The position numbers and the translations under genes were made by a program. This document shows positions 7,714-14,022 of a DNA stretch of 28,552 nucleotides, piece by piece; the first letter of the stretch is position 1, and each line of letters begins with the position of its first letter. The notes under the pieces were generated by a model, which was not told the DNA's origin, ran no database searches, and was given only the letters and a program-made list of their open reading frames with translations. The stretch comes from a virus. Where the stretch lies: positions 1 through 28,552 of IMG/VR virus record IMGVR_UViG_3300027522_000023, one strand, 5' to 3'.

Positions 7714-7804
7714 AAGATGTTTTCTTTCTGCGTTTACTTTTATTCCCGGCTTTCTTTGCCGGTCTGCCTACTTTTTTTCCGTATGATCCTTTACCTTTTG
7801 GCAT
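7703..7804 (-). CDS. Very small basic protein, 33 aa
   Basis: The ATG at 7804 overlaps the end of the 107-residue gene by 14 bases, and GGAAAG lies just upstream. The product (MPKGKGSYGKKVGRPAKKAG, then a basic tail) contains a GRPAKK segment resembling an AT-hook core (GRP). An AT-hook-like peptide could bind AT-rich DNA. The short length leaves the possibility that it is spurious, but the overlaps on both sides fit the rest of the operon. Confidence 0.5.
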   Translation of the reverse strand: MPKGKGSYGKKVGRPAKKAGNKSKRRKKTSYGY

Positions 7805-8114
7805 TTCTTTCCTCTCTATCAAATACAGAGTTTGCCCAAGTCCTTCCGGCATTACCGCCCCAAAGTCCCCAAGCGACTGATGCCTTCCCCTTTACGTCAA
7901 TTCTTCTGTTACGTCTTTCTGCCGGTGTGTTGTGTCTAGCAAAAAAACTCCGCATTCTTTTAATTGTCTGTAAGCTTATATTTCGCCCTCCAGACAAATC
8001 CCTTGCCCTTGCTACTCCTACCAACGTACCACCTCTATTAGAAGGTGTAACGCTCCTCCTTCTTTCTAAAGCAACACGAGCAGCATTTTGGACTGCTCTT
8101 GGTGGTATCGGCAT
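7791..8114 (-). CDS. Basic phage protein with RMRSFFARH and WGLWGG motifs (unknown function)
   Basis: This 107-residue arginine-rich protein has a recognisable layout. Its start resembles MPIPPRAVQNAARVALERR, followed by a Gly/Arg segment (LVGVARARDLSGG), an LQTIKRMRSFFARH helix (residues about 48-61) and a C-terminal KASVAWGLWGGNAGRTWA block (about 76-93). I recall similar proteins encoded near terminases in aquatic phages, but I cannot name a family or activity with certainty. Its charge suggests DNA or RNA contact. It sits between the zinc-ribbon gene and the small genes before the terminase. Confidence 0.65.
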   Translation of the reverse strand: MPIPPRAVQNAARVALERRRSVTPSNRGGTLVGVARARDLSGGRNISLQTIKRMRSFFARHNTPAERRNRRIDVKGKASVAWGLWGGNAGRTWANSVFDREERNAKR

Positions 8115-8140
8115 TATTTATTTTTACCTTTTAAACATCT

Positions 8141-8344
8141 TTATTCTGATCTTGGTATAATTTTAACTTTAGAGTCTGAACCTTGTAAAAATATATGATT
8201 TTTTATAAATGAAATAGGCGAAATTACTTTTTTTGTTCTGCAAGAATCGCATTTAGGGCATTGCTCAGATGAATTGTCATCTATAGTGCAAACGGTTTCC
8301 CAAACCCATAAGCAATGATTGCATTTGTAGTCGTATCGTATCAT
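8141..8344 (-). CDS. FmdB-like zinc ribbon protein
   Basis: This 67-residue protein starts MIRYDYKCNHC and carries two zinc knuckles, CNHC (8-11) and CPKC (29-32), with the TKKVIS segment after the second. This is the pattern of the FmdB/CxxC putative regulatory zinc ribbon family, which is common in phages and bacteria and usually of unknown target. It is the first gene after the intergenic region at 8345-8460, so it probably heads the packaging/head transcript. A nearly perfect palindrome (CTTTCCGGAAAG) abuts its start codon. Confidence 0.75.
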   Translation of the reverse strand: MIRYDYKCNHCLWVWETVCTIDDNSSEQCPKCDSCRTKKVISPISFIKNHIFLQGSDSKVKIIPRSE

Positions 8345-8460
8345 CTTTCCGGAAAGAGTACGTTTTGTTTTCCTGTCTTCCGCATATACACCGTCTGATT
8401 ACCAGAAACACGGGTAGGGTAACAAACACCCTCTTACTTATAAGGTAAAAAAGGAACTTT
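8345..8460 (-). promoter_or_regulatory. Gene-poor gap with palindromes and an open frame lacking a start
   Basis: This 116-base gap divides the early genes from the head genes. It contains the 12-bp perfect palindrome CTTTCCGGAAAG (8345-8356), directly against the next start codon, and a small GGGT/ACCC hairpin near 8417-8431. A 30-codon open frame (first base 8433, TGA at 8343-8341) includes YPTRVSGNQTVYMRK, has no start codon at its beginning and ends as ATGA into the zinc-ribbon gene. An ATG at 8385 would give only 14 residues. It may be a coding remnant or a micropeptide. Confidence 0.35.
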
Positions 8461-8466
8461 TTACAA
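8437..8466 (-). promoter_or_regulatory. Candidate promoter for the packaging/head operon
   Basis: On the minus strand TTGTAA (8466-8461) and TATAAG (8442-8437) lie 18 bases apart, giving a reasonable sigma70-type match. It overlaps the stop of the sigma-like HTH gene and points toward the head genes. A T-rich run lies in the spacer. AT-rich DNA yields chance matches, so this is tentative. Confidence 0.35.
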
Positions 8467-8763
8467 AATAGAATCTTCTAAAGCCTTGTCACCTTTGAGT
8501 TTACAGCGATTCCAAGCTTTTGTTAAAGTTGATTCAGACTTATTTAATGTTTTAGATATTTCCTTAAAACTAGATTTTCTAATTTGATGATGAAAATATA
8601 CAATTCTTTCTAAATCGGTCATTAAATAGCCAAGCGTAAAACCTAAGTTTAAAAACTTTAGATTATTTATAGCTTTTTCTGCAAGTTCCTGTACTTCTGT
8701 TATTCTTTCTTCTTCTTCTGTGTTTCCGCACATTGGACAAGGTTCGTGGCTTAGTTCGTTCAA
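8461..8763 (-). CDS. Sigma-region-4-like HTH protein, likely late transcription regulator
   Basis: This 100-residue protein has a CPMC knuckle (C9, C12) near the N-terminus and a C-terminal helix-turn-helix resembling sigma70 region 4. LTDLERIVYFHHQI is followed by the SFKEISKTLNKSESTLTKAWNR recognition-type helices (residues about 50-87). Phage proteins of this kind (ArpU/RinA or late activator style) switch on structural genes. It is the last gene before the head operon gap, which suits such a role. Translation begins at a TTG overlapping the SSB gene stop. The function is inferred. Confidence 0.6.
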   Translation of the reverse strand: MNELSHEPCPMCGNTEEEERITEVQELAEKAINNLKFLNLGFTLGYLMTDLERIVYFHHQIRKSSFKEISKTLNKSESTLTKAWNRCKLKGDKALEDSIL

Positions 8764-9023
8764 AAAGGTAAATCGTCTTTCGGTTTAGAAGACAAATCGT
8801 CTTTAGGTACATAAGTATCTTCAACTATATAATGAGTTACACCTTTTTCAGAAGGTTCTTTTCTTCTTTGAATTAATAAATTAGCTGATCCATTCTTTCC
8901 AATAGCTTTTAATTGCTCTGTAAATTCGTCTACCTTTACCCATACTTTTAATATCTTCCCGCCATTATCAAAAGCGTGTTCTTTTATTACTGCTCCATTA
9001 AGATAGTTCTTGTCTTCTGGCAT
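8760..9023 (-). CDS. Small single-stranded DNA-binding protein (SSB-like)
   Basis: This 87-residue protein has a beta-rich body (IKEHAFDNGGKILKVWVKVD, residues about 14-33; NLLIQRRKEP; THYIVEDTYVP) compatible with a minimal OB fold. It ends in a charged linker and the terminal peptide KDDLPF. That tip matches the acidic D-D-x-P-F end of bacterial SSB proteins, which recruits replication and repair partners. It lies between an exonuclease and a transcription regulator in the replication cluster. At 87 residues it is shorter than usual SSBs, so the OB fold should be confirmed by structure prediction. Confidence 0.65.
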   Translation of the reverse strand: MPEDKNYLNGAVIKEHAFDNGGKILKVWVKVDEFTEQLKAIGKNGSANLLIQRRKEPSEKGVTHYIVEDTYVPKDDLSSKPKDDLPF

Positions 9024-9114
9024 TCTTGCGATCCCTTCTTATTTTAGATTTATATTCTTTAATGGCTTTTCTTTTCTTAGCCTTTTGTTGTTTTTTTGTT
9101 TTTGCTTTTCTCAT
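8998..9114 (-). CDS. Very small basic protein, 38 aa
   Basis: The ATG at 9114 opens a frame that ends inside the SSB gene (overlap 26 bases). The product is almost all Lys, Arg, Gln and Ala (MRKAKTKKQQKAKKRKAIKE and onward), so nucleic acid contact is likely if it is made. No Shine-Dalgarno is obvious. Low-complexity lysine runs arise easily in AT-rich DNA, which limits confidence. Confidence 0.4.
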   Translation of the reverse strand: MRKAKTKKQQKAKKRKAIKEYKSKIRRDRKNARRQELS

Positions 9115-9189
9115 AATTATTTGAGGGTAGAAGGTTCGCCAACCTACACTTTTTAAATTAACACCTAGAAAACCATTCTAAATGTTTCA

Positions 9190-9414
9190 TCAACAAGCTC
9201 TACCCCCAGTTTTTTTTAAATATATTGATTTTAATAACTTATTTACTTCTTCTACGTGTTCACCACAAGAATATCCGATTATTATTGTCTCGCTGCTTAT
9301 GTGCATAGACCTGTTGCTTTTTGTAGTTTTTAATTTTGTAAATTCATAAGAACCCTTGCCTAAACAAGAGCCGTGTTTACATATGTTAGGCATTATTTTA
9401 TTTATTTGAATCAC
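9190..9414 (-). CDS. Hypothetical protein, up to 74 aa
   Basis: The GTG at 9414 overlaps the exonuclease stop (GTGA). An alternative start is the ATG at 9393 (MPNICKHGSC). The protein has CxxxxC (CKHGSC), a later cysteine in GYSCGEHVEE and a final cysteine, so a small zinc site (C, C, C, H) is possible. No family is recognised. It lies between the exonuclease and the SSB in the replication module. Confidence 0.5.
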   Translation of the reverse strand: MIQINKIMPNICKHGSCLGKGSYEFTKLKTTKSNRSMHISSETIIIGYSCGEHVEEVNKLLKSIYLKKTGGRAC

Positions 9415-10349
9415 TTTGGAACGCTTCGCATATTTGTTTGTACATAATTAGAATTTTTCTTATGTCTAATATATGGTGTGTTACAGCCTTGACATCTATA
9501 CACCGGAAACTTATTTGCTGAAGTAAAATATTCTGTATTTGTTTCATCTAAAAACTCACACGCACAGTTAGGACAAACGTCTGCATCTACTAAAACACCT
9601 AAGTTCGGGTGATTCTTTATATATGGTCTAAGCTTTAAATAAACTTCTTCCAATCCCATTACATCGTGGCGGTTATATTCTTCCATTTTATTCAATTGTT
9701 CTTGATCACCGTGAATACAATCCACCCATAATTGAAAGTTTGTTGACAGTTTTTGTTCTAACTTAAAGTGTTTTGTTAAATAGTCTTGTTTGTTTGATAC
9801 AAAAGCAAATTCTCTACGTGCTACCTTAAGCGTATCAACCGTTTTAAAAGGCGAAGGAGGCTTTATATCATTATCAATAAATCGTGCGTTTAGCTTTCTT
9901 AAATCGAACCTATCGCCATTGTGTCCAATAACAATTTCAGCTTCATCCAGTAACTTCCAAATTGATTTTAATATTCGCTTATCATCACGAGTCTTTGTTT
10001 CTTTAGGTGTGACAATATCAGAAATAACATTTTCATCATATAACCATTTAGCAGCCCAAGACAAAACATACCAAGATTTTTCTTCACCATTTTCATCTTT
10101 AATTATATTTGTATGCGGAATAAACTGTTTATAGCTTGTGGTCCACACATAAACTTCCATCGGTGCAGTCTCTATATCAAATAATAAAATTTTAGGAATC
10201 CCAACCTTTGGCGATTCTCTAGGTACTTGAAACCATTTCTTGCAAGTAACGCAAACATATCTTTGCAAATTACATTCAAAACCTTTAGAATATATTACCC
10301 CTCTTTTTCTTACGTGCGATGAATTACATTTTGGACATATTGCTCTCAT
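9411..10349 (-). CDS. DnaQ-like 3'-5' exonuclease flanked by two zinc ribbons
   Basis: This 312-residue protein has three parts. An N-terminal zinc ribbon holds C5, C8, C33 and C36. A DEDD exonuclease core holds LLFDIET (D58, E60), VIGHNGDRFD (D149) and YNRHDV (D229), the usual Exo I, II and III motifs. A C-terminal zinc ribbon holds CPNCAC (C259, C262 or C264) and CQGC (C286, C289). It likely digests DNA or RNA from the 3' end, in recombination with the annealing protein or in proofreading. No phage DNA polymerase is visible in the window, so replication likely uses the host enzyme. Confidence 0.85.
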   Translation of the reverse strand: MRAICPKCNSSHVRKRGVIYSKGFECNLQRYVCVTCKKWFQVPRESPKVGIPKILLFDIETAPMEVYVWTTSYKQFIPHTNIIKDENGEEKSWYVLSWAAKWLYDENVISDIVTPKETKTRDDKRILKSIWKLLDEAEIVIGHNGDRFDLRKLNARFIDNDIKPPSPFKTVDTLKVARREFAFVSNKQDYLTKHFKLEQKLSTNFQLWVDCIHGDQEQLNKMEEYNRHDVMGLEEVYLKLRPYIKNHPNLGVLVDADVCPNCACEFLDETNTEYFTSANKFPVYRCQGCNTPYIRHKKNSNYVQTNMRSVPK

Positions 10350-10370
10350 TGTTTTTCCTTTGGTATGTGG

Positions 10371-10676
10371 TTACCATATTTGCTCTTGATCGCCTTGCTT
10401 TAATTCCCAAGTATGAACCGGCTTCCCATAGTTGCCCGGCTTCATTTCTTTAGTTTTTCGTAAATATCCTTCTTTTGTAAGATTAGACATTGCACGTCTG
10501 ACTGATGTTAATGGCTTAGTTATCATCTGGCAATAAGTCTGTATTTCTTCTGGGGAATATTGTTTGTTTTTGTTCTTTTCAAAAAATCCAAGAATACGGT
10601 CTTCTTGACTGTTTGCTTTTCTATTAGCTTCTTTAAGATTAAAACCCTTTAATTCATTTGTATTATAATAAGACAC
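10371..10676 (-). CDS. Winged helix-turn-helix DNA-binding protein
   Basis: This 101-residue protein has a winged-helix pattern: EDRILGFFEKN (helix 1), YSPEEIQTYCQ (helix 2), LTSVRRAMSNLTKEGYL (recognition helix, residues about 56-72) and a wing RKTKEMKPGNYGKPVHTWEL. It probably regulates phage genes or helps replication. It lies between the exonuclease and the nuclease-like gene. No specific family is certain. Confidence 0.65.
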   Translation of the reverse strand: MSYYNTNELKGFNLKEANRKANSQEDRILGFFEKNKNKQYSPEEIQTYCQMITKPLTSVRRAMSNLTKEGYLRKTKEMKPGNYGKPVHTWELKQGDQEQIW

Positions 10677-10681
10677 TTTTT

Positions 10682-11101
10682 TTAATAATCCTTACAATCT
10701 TTAATTTCTATTTTTTTTACACTATCTTTTAAATTTATATACCCGACAAATTTTAAGATTTTATCGTTATTTGTGAAATTTGTTGTAATTGGTTGTTCTT
10801 TCCATTCCCATTTAAAATCATAATTGTTTTTTTCAAGATTAGAAATATTAAATATATATATATCGCTATTTATATAGACCGCATAAACAAACTTTTTAGC
10901 ATATAATTTTGCATAACAAGAATTAAAAGAAAATTTACTAAATTCAATAATTTGTTTTTGGTAAAATTTTTTCCTAGCTTTTATTTCGATTATATAATTG
11001 CTATCATAAGCATCAAATCTTAAATATTTTTGTGAAGGTTTTTTTAAATCTAAAAAACAACATTCATTTATAGATTTTCGTATTAGATTTTCTTTATACA
11101 T
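10682..11101 (-). CDS. PD-(D/E)XK nuclease-like protein
   Basis: This 139-residue, very AT-rich and Lys/Asn/Ile-rich protein contains FDAYDSNYIIEIKARKK, which fits a PD-(D/E)XK core with D30 or D33, E39 and K41 (E-I-K). Strands follow (KFVYAVYINSDIYIFNI). Such folds cut DNA in restriction, repair or recombination. It lies directly after a methyltransferase gene, so a restriction-modification or DNA-processing pair is conceivable. Assignment rests on one motif and predicted secondary structure. Confidence 0.5.
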   Translation of the reverse strand: MYKENLIRKSINECCFLDLKKPSQKYLRFDAYDSNYIIEIKARKKFYQKQIIEFSKFSFNSCYAKLYAKKFVYAVYINSDIYIFNISNLEKNNYDFKWEWKEQPITTNFTNNDKILKFVGYINLKDSVKKIEIKDCKDY

Positions 11102-11121
11102 TTATTTATTAGTGTTATAAT

Positions 11122-11916
11122 TCATACAAATAAATCCTGTTGTATTTTTTCATTATTCCATTGTTCTGTAATTTTTAAATTTTCAACTTCAAAATAAACT
11201 CTTGATATGTTCTTGTAATTTCTTAAAAAAACAACTTTTAACATTTTTTTATTACGTTTGCCAATTTCAATTATCTTATCAACTATTTTTTGCGAAGTAT
11301 ATTCTTCCATTTTCTTTATTCCATAATGTCTTTCAACAAAGTCTAGTCGCTTAAATCTTTTATGCCCCATTTCGCCAATTGTAATAATTATGCCTTTTTT
11401 AGCCATTTTTATACAACAATCAAAACAATCGTAAGCACTTCCAAATGGATCAATATCAATTAAATCAAATTTCCAATTTTCATAATATAACTTATGTACA
11501 AGTTTTTCTGCTCTTTCAGTAAAATAAGTAACATATTTTGAATCAATATCGTTTGTATAAAGTTCAGAAACTTTCCCCTCATAAAAAGATTCTCCGCTAA
11601 ACAAATCAAGAACAAGCTTTGGTTTTATAACATTCAAAAACATTTCATTGTGCAAATACTTATCCTCCCTGTGAGCCTCGTTGTAGGTTTCCCCGTCTGA
11701 CTTTTTTAATCTTTTTCTTTTAATCTGTACGCTTACTTGTTTTCTGTATAAAAAATCGGCTATTTGTTTATTGCTAAATTTTTCTTTTATTAACATTTGA
11801 AGCCAATCAATTTCTTCCTTAGTCCATTTTCTTGGCGTGTTTTTTGTATATCCGCCATTCTTTAATTCTTCCCCCATATAATCTTTAGGAAGATAGTATT
11901 TTTTTAAATATTCCAT
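11122..11916 (-). CDS. HTH plus Trm1-like SAM methyltransferase
   Basis: I start this at the ATG 11916 (MEYLKKYYLPKDYMGEEL); a TTG 12 bases upstream is possible. The 264-residue product has an N-terminal Myb/SANT or HTH-like segment (KWTKEEIDWLQMLIKEKF, residues about 30-50). A class I SAM-methyltransferase fold follows: motif I VLDLFSG (102-108), acidic end of strand 2 TNDID (121-125), motif IV DIDPFGS (154-160). DPFG(S) is the motif of Trm1-type tRNA guanine methyltransferases rather than the DPPY of adenine DNA methylases. The substrate (tRNA, DNA or other) is uncertain. Confidence 0.7.
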   Translation of the reverse strand: MEYLKKYYLPKDYMGEELKNGGYTKNTPRKWTKEEIDWLQMLIKEKFSNKQIADFLYRKQVSVQIKRKRLKKSDGETYNEAHREDKYLHNEMFLNVIKPKLVLDLFSGESFYEGKVSELYTNDIDSKYVTYFTERAEKLVHKLYYENWKFDLIDIDPFGSAYDCFDCCIKMAKKGIIITIGEMGHKRFKRLDFVERHYGIKKMEEYTSQKIVDKIIEIGKRNKKMLKVVFLRNYKNISRVYFEVENLKITEQWNNEKIQQDLFV

Positions 11917-11948
11917 TTTAATATGCAAAAAGCTTTAGCTTGTTTGTG

Positions 11949-12314
11949 TTATAATAAAGCACGTATTTTTTCTAGTAATTCTTGTAATTCATAATTTTTA
12001 TATTTTTGCACAGTCTTATGCCGCCTTCGTAATTCGTCAAATTTTTCTTGTCCGAACTTGTCAATATACCATTTAAAGTATTCCCATTGGTCGAAGCCGT
12101 GTTTATAGTTGCACGGCCAACATTGGCAATGACAATTCCCGTCATCCGATATGTCAAACCGTGTTGAATAGTTTTTCCGTGTGAAGATATGACCATTCGT
12201 GAGATTGTCGGAAGTTCCGCATTGTACGCACCACTTGTCTCTTGCTCTAATGTATAACGATACATATTTATCAAGATTTCTTACTAATGTTTTTCGACTT
12301 GGTTTTTTGGGCAT
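11949..12314 (-). CDS. ninG: NinG/Rap-like recombination endonuclease
   Basis: This 121-residue protein matches the lambda NinG (Rap) family. DKWCVQCG (C29, C32) and a GHIFTR motif (H42) are followed by CHCQCWPCNY (C61-C68), which together give an HNH-like zinc nuclease pattern, and then a helical C-terminus. NinG resolves or cuts recombination intermediates and works with annealing proteins such as Red beta. Here a Sak3 annealing protein is encoded in the same operon. The start overlaps the preceding 53-residue gene by 44 bases and follows a GGAAG site. Confidence 0.85.
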   Translation of the reverse strand: MPKKPSRKTLVRNLDKYVSLYIRARDKWCVQCGTSDNLTNGHIFTRKNYSTRFDISDDGNCHCQCWPCNYKHGFDQWEYFKWYIDKFGQEKFDELRRRHKTVQKYKNYELQELLEKIRALL

Positions 12315-12432
12315 AATCTTCCATTGCTTTTATATATTTTATTTTACGCTTTTTAATTTCTGGCTCTGGCAATTTATTAATAATTGAATTAATCCAATCT
12401 AAATCTAATTCATTTAATTTTTCTTTTGTCAT
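12271..12432 (-). CDS. Small hypothetical protein, 53 aa
   Basis: The ATG at 12432 overlaps the stop of the zinc-ribbon gene (ATGA), and the frame runs 44 bases into ninG. The product is helical and charged (MTKEKLNELDLDWINSIINK, then PEPEIKKRKIKYIKAMEDYA). No family is recognised. Coupling to the upstream stop supports its reality, though the long overlap with ninG is unusual. Confidence 0.55.
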   Translation of the reverse strand: MTKEKLNELDLDWINSIINKLPEPEIKKRKIKYIKAMEDYAQKTKSKNISKKS

Positions 12433-12638
12433 TCGCACTTTGGACAATTTTTTCTTTCTTTGCCAATTGTAGGAAAATCTTCATAATAATCTACAGAACC
12501 GTGCGTTGATGAATAAGCGTTCTGCCAAGCTATTTTACATTTTTTACAAATATAAATAGCAGTATCTACAGACTCTCTTCTTTTAAGTCCTTCCGAATAA
12601 ACTTCTTTACCTTCTGAAATAAATTCTAATATGTTCAC
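12429..12638 (-). CDS. Small zinc-ribbon-like hypothetical protein, 69 aa
   Basis: This protein has two cysteine knuckles, CKKC (about 31-34) and CPKC at the extreme C-terminus, with a conserved-looking IAWQNAYSS after the first. A zinc ribbon is likely. The start (MNILEFISEGKEVYSEG) lies within the end of the replication gene, and its stop overlaps the 53-residue gene. Function is unknown; its replication operon context suggests DNA or RNA handling. Confidence 0.6.
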   Translation of the reverse strand: MNILEFISEGKEVYSEGLKRRESVDTAIYICKKCKIAWQNAYSSTHGSVDYYEDFPTIGKERKNCPKCE

Positions 12639-13414
12639 GCTGTAGCTCTATTTAATTGAATCTGCTCTAGTGGTAATAATTGCTCTCTACATTCCGGGCA
12701 TACCGCTCTTATACCTTTTTGACTTTCCCGTTTATGGTGTCCAGAAGGACAAGCTAGAATTATTTTACTTGAGCTTGATTTACTTATTTTAGTTGAACCC
12801 GGACGATCTTTATACCATTCTTGACGGCAGCAATTTTTAAAAGCAGATGAATAATTTGAATAACGCTTATCTTTAGAATCTAAATAATCAACAAACGATT
12901 CAAAGTACCATTCAATATTCAAATGCGGATAGTCTTTAGAATATTTACCAAAGTTCGCTTTAATTTCTTCTAGTTGCTCTTTTTTGCCTTTTTTCTTATT
13001 GTCTTTGTCTTTGTTCTTATCTTTATCTTTATCTTTATCCATATATAGGTCAGTTGGGCAACTGTTGGGCAACTGTTCAATTGGTTTGTCTAATTTATAT
13101 TTTTCTAATATTTTAATTACTGATTTATGTGCATTAACATTTTCGTTTAATATACCATATTGAAATTCAATAAATTTAGGTATAAACCATTTATCTTCAT
13201 CGATTGGAATAATTTTAGATTTAAAGTTTTTTAATATATCTGATTCTTTTATTTTTGATCCGATAAAGTGTGAAGCTGTTTCAATGTCTACTTCATATAT
13301 TCCAGCGTGATTGCAGTTATCAAGTAAGTACAACCAGAATAGTTTCATATCTTTAGTTGATTGCCTGAACCAACGTTTTTTCCATTTATCTGAGTCTGTA
13401 AATCTTTTAGCCAA
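12635..13414 (-). CDS. Replisome organiser / replication initiation protein
   Basis: This 259-residue protein begins with a domain typical of phage replisome organisers: MAKRFTDSDKWKKRWFRQST, then FWLYLLDNCNHAGIYEVD. A lysine/aspartate linker follows (residues about 125-146), then a DnaD-like C-terminal segment (SNYSSAFKNCCRQEWYKD, about 186-203) and a zinc-type end with C222, C239 and C242. It should bind the phage origin and recruit host helicase-loading machinery. As in lambda O, origin-like tandem repeats lie inside this coding sequence. A probable microprotein upstream overlaps its start by 8 bases. No phage helicase or polymerase is visible in the window. Confidence 0.75.
   Translation of the reverse strand: MAKRFTDSDKWKKRWFRQSTKDMKLFWLYLLDNCNHAGIYEVDIETASHFIGSKIKESDILKNFKSKIIPIDEDKWFIPKFIEFQYGILNENVNAHKSVIKILEKYKLDKPIEQLPNSCPTDLYMDKDKDKDKNKDKDNKKKGKKEQLEEIKANFGKYSKDYPHLNIEWYFESFVDYLDSKDKRYSNYSSAFKNCCRQEWYKDRPGSTKISKSSSSKIILACPSGHHKRESQKGIRAVCPECREQLLPLEQIQLNRATA
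13011..13085. repeat. Candidate replication origin: tandem iterons beside AT-rich hexamer tract
   Basis: Inside the replisome-organiser gene, the 11-bp unit gttgggcaact occurs twice in direct tandem (13053-13063 and 13064-13074), with a degenerate third unit at about 13075-13085. Each unit is part of a short palindrome (AGTTG GG CAACT). Beside it lie three tandem ctttat hexamers (13021-13038) plus variants, and an ATATATAG stretch. Iterons next to an AT-rich unwinding region inside the initiator gene match the layout of lambdoid origins. The function is inferred. Confidence 0.5.
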
Positions 13415-13493
13415 TTATAAATCCGTGTTGTATTATTCCTCTTGCAATCTGAAATAACATATACCAACAAAATAATTTACTAAAATTAATCAT
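13407..13493 (-). CDS. Putative 28-aa membrane microprotein
   Basis: The ATG at 13493 follows the preceding stop by a few bases and ends 8 bases inside the replication gene. The sequence MINFSKLFCWYMLFQIARGI and the short remainder form a plausible single membrane helix. There is no clear ribosome site. Small size makes it tentative. Confidence 0.3.
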   Translation of the reverse strand: MINFSKLFCWYMLFQIARGIIQHGFIIG

Positions 13494-13497
13494 TATT

Positions 13498-13743
13498 TTA
13501 TCCAATTGGTTCTCCTGTTTGCGGGTGTATCTGGGATAGTTCATATTTTGCCTCTTTCTTTTTATGTTCTTGTACGGTCCAATTTTTAGATTCATAGTGT
13601 TGATATGTTTTTTGGAACTCGCCTTCTGGATCACGTGCTTGTGATTGTGACAATATTAAGACCATTGGCTCCCTGTCGTCTGGTGGATAAAAATAAAATG
13701 TTCTGTAAGTCGTTGGCTTAGTTTTTTGACTTGTGGAATCCAT
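13498..13743 (-). CDS. Hypothetical early protein, 81 aa
   Basis: This protein starts MDSTSQKTKPTTYRTFYFYP immediately after the previous stop (TAAATG). It is hydrophilic with an aromatic, proline-containing N-terminal part and a C-terminal EPIG end. No domain is recognised. I preferred it over an overlapping frame because its start sits directly at the previous stop and its composition is more protein-like. It lies in the recombination/replication operon. Confidence 0.55.
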   Translation of the reverse strand: MDSTSQKTKPTTYRTFYFYPPDDREPMVLILSQSQARDPEGEFQKTYQHYESKNWTVQEHKKKEAKYELSQIHPQTGEPIG

Positions 13744-14019
13744 TTATAAATCCCTTAATTTATCAATTTCTTTATTTAAGGCTTTAGCATTATACTCTAT
13801 TTTAGATAAAGTATGAAGTATTTTTTCAGAATTTACTTTTAAGGCTTTTGCTTGTCGTTCCATTCTTTTCGCAAGACGAGCAAGAGTTGGTTCAGTTGTT
13901 GAACCGATAAATGATTTAGCTTCGGACGACTCCCGAAAAGTCTCTGTTTCACGTCCAATGTCTTCTTCCAACCCATTAATCTTTGTGCTTTTGCTAGAGA
14001 TTTTATTAATACGTACCAT
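13744..14019 (-). CDS. Helical hypothetical protein, 91 aa
   Basis: The start ATG at 14019 follows the annealing-protein stop by three bases and has GGAG at a suitable distance. The C-terminal half (residues about 45-91) is a strong coiled-coil candidate (ARLAKRMERQAKALKVNSEK and onward). The N-terminal part is polar and probably disordered. It is encoded directly after a single-strand annealing protein, so a partner or regulator of recombination is possible. No family is recognised. Confidence 0.55.
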   Translation of the reverse strand: MVRINKISSKSTKINGLEEDIGRETETFRESSEAKSFIGSTTEPTLARLAKRMERQAKALKVNSEKILHTLSKIEYNAKALNKEIDKLRDL

Positions 14020-14022
14020 TGG

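Noticed and set aside
7330-8160. Long plus-strand open frames opposite the small basic genes
   Set aside because: They are hydrophobic or leucine/serine-rich antisense translations of real minus-strand genes, lack ribosome sites and run against the single-strand organisation of the genome.
11972-12274. 100-residue frame overlapping ninG in another phase
   Set aside because: ninG carries conserved cysteine and histidine motifs in its own frame; the alternative has no recognisable pattern.
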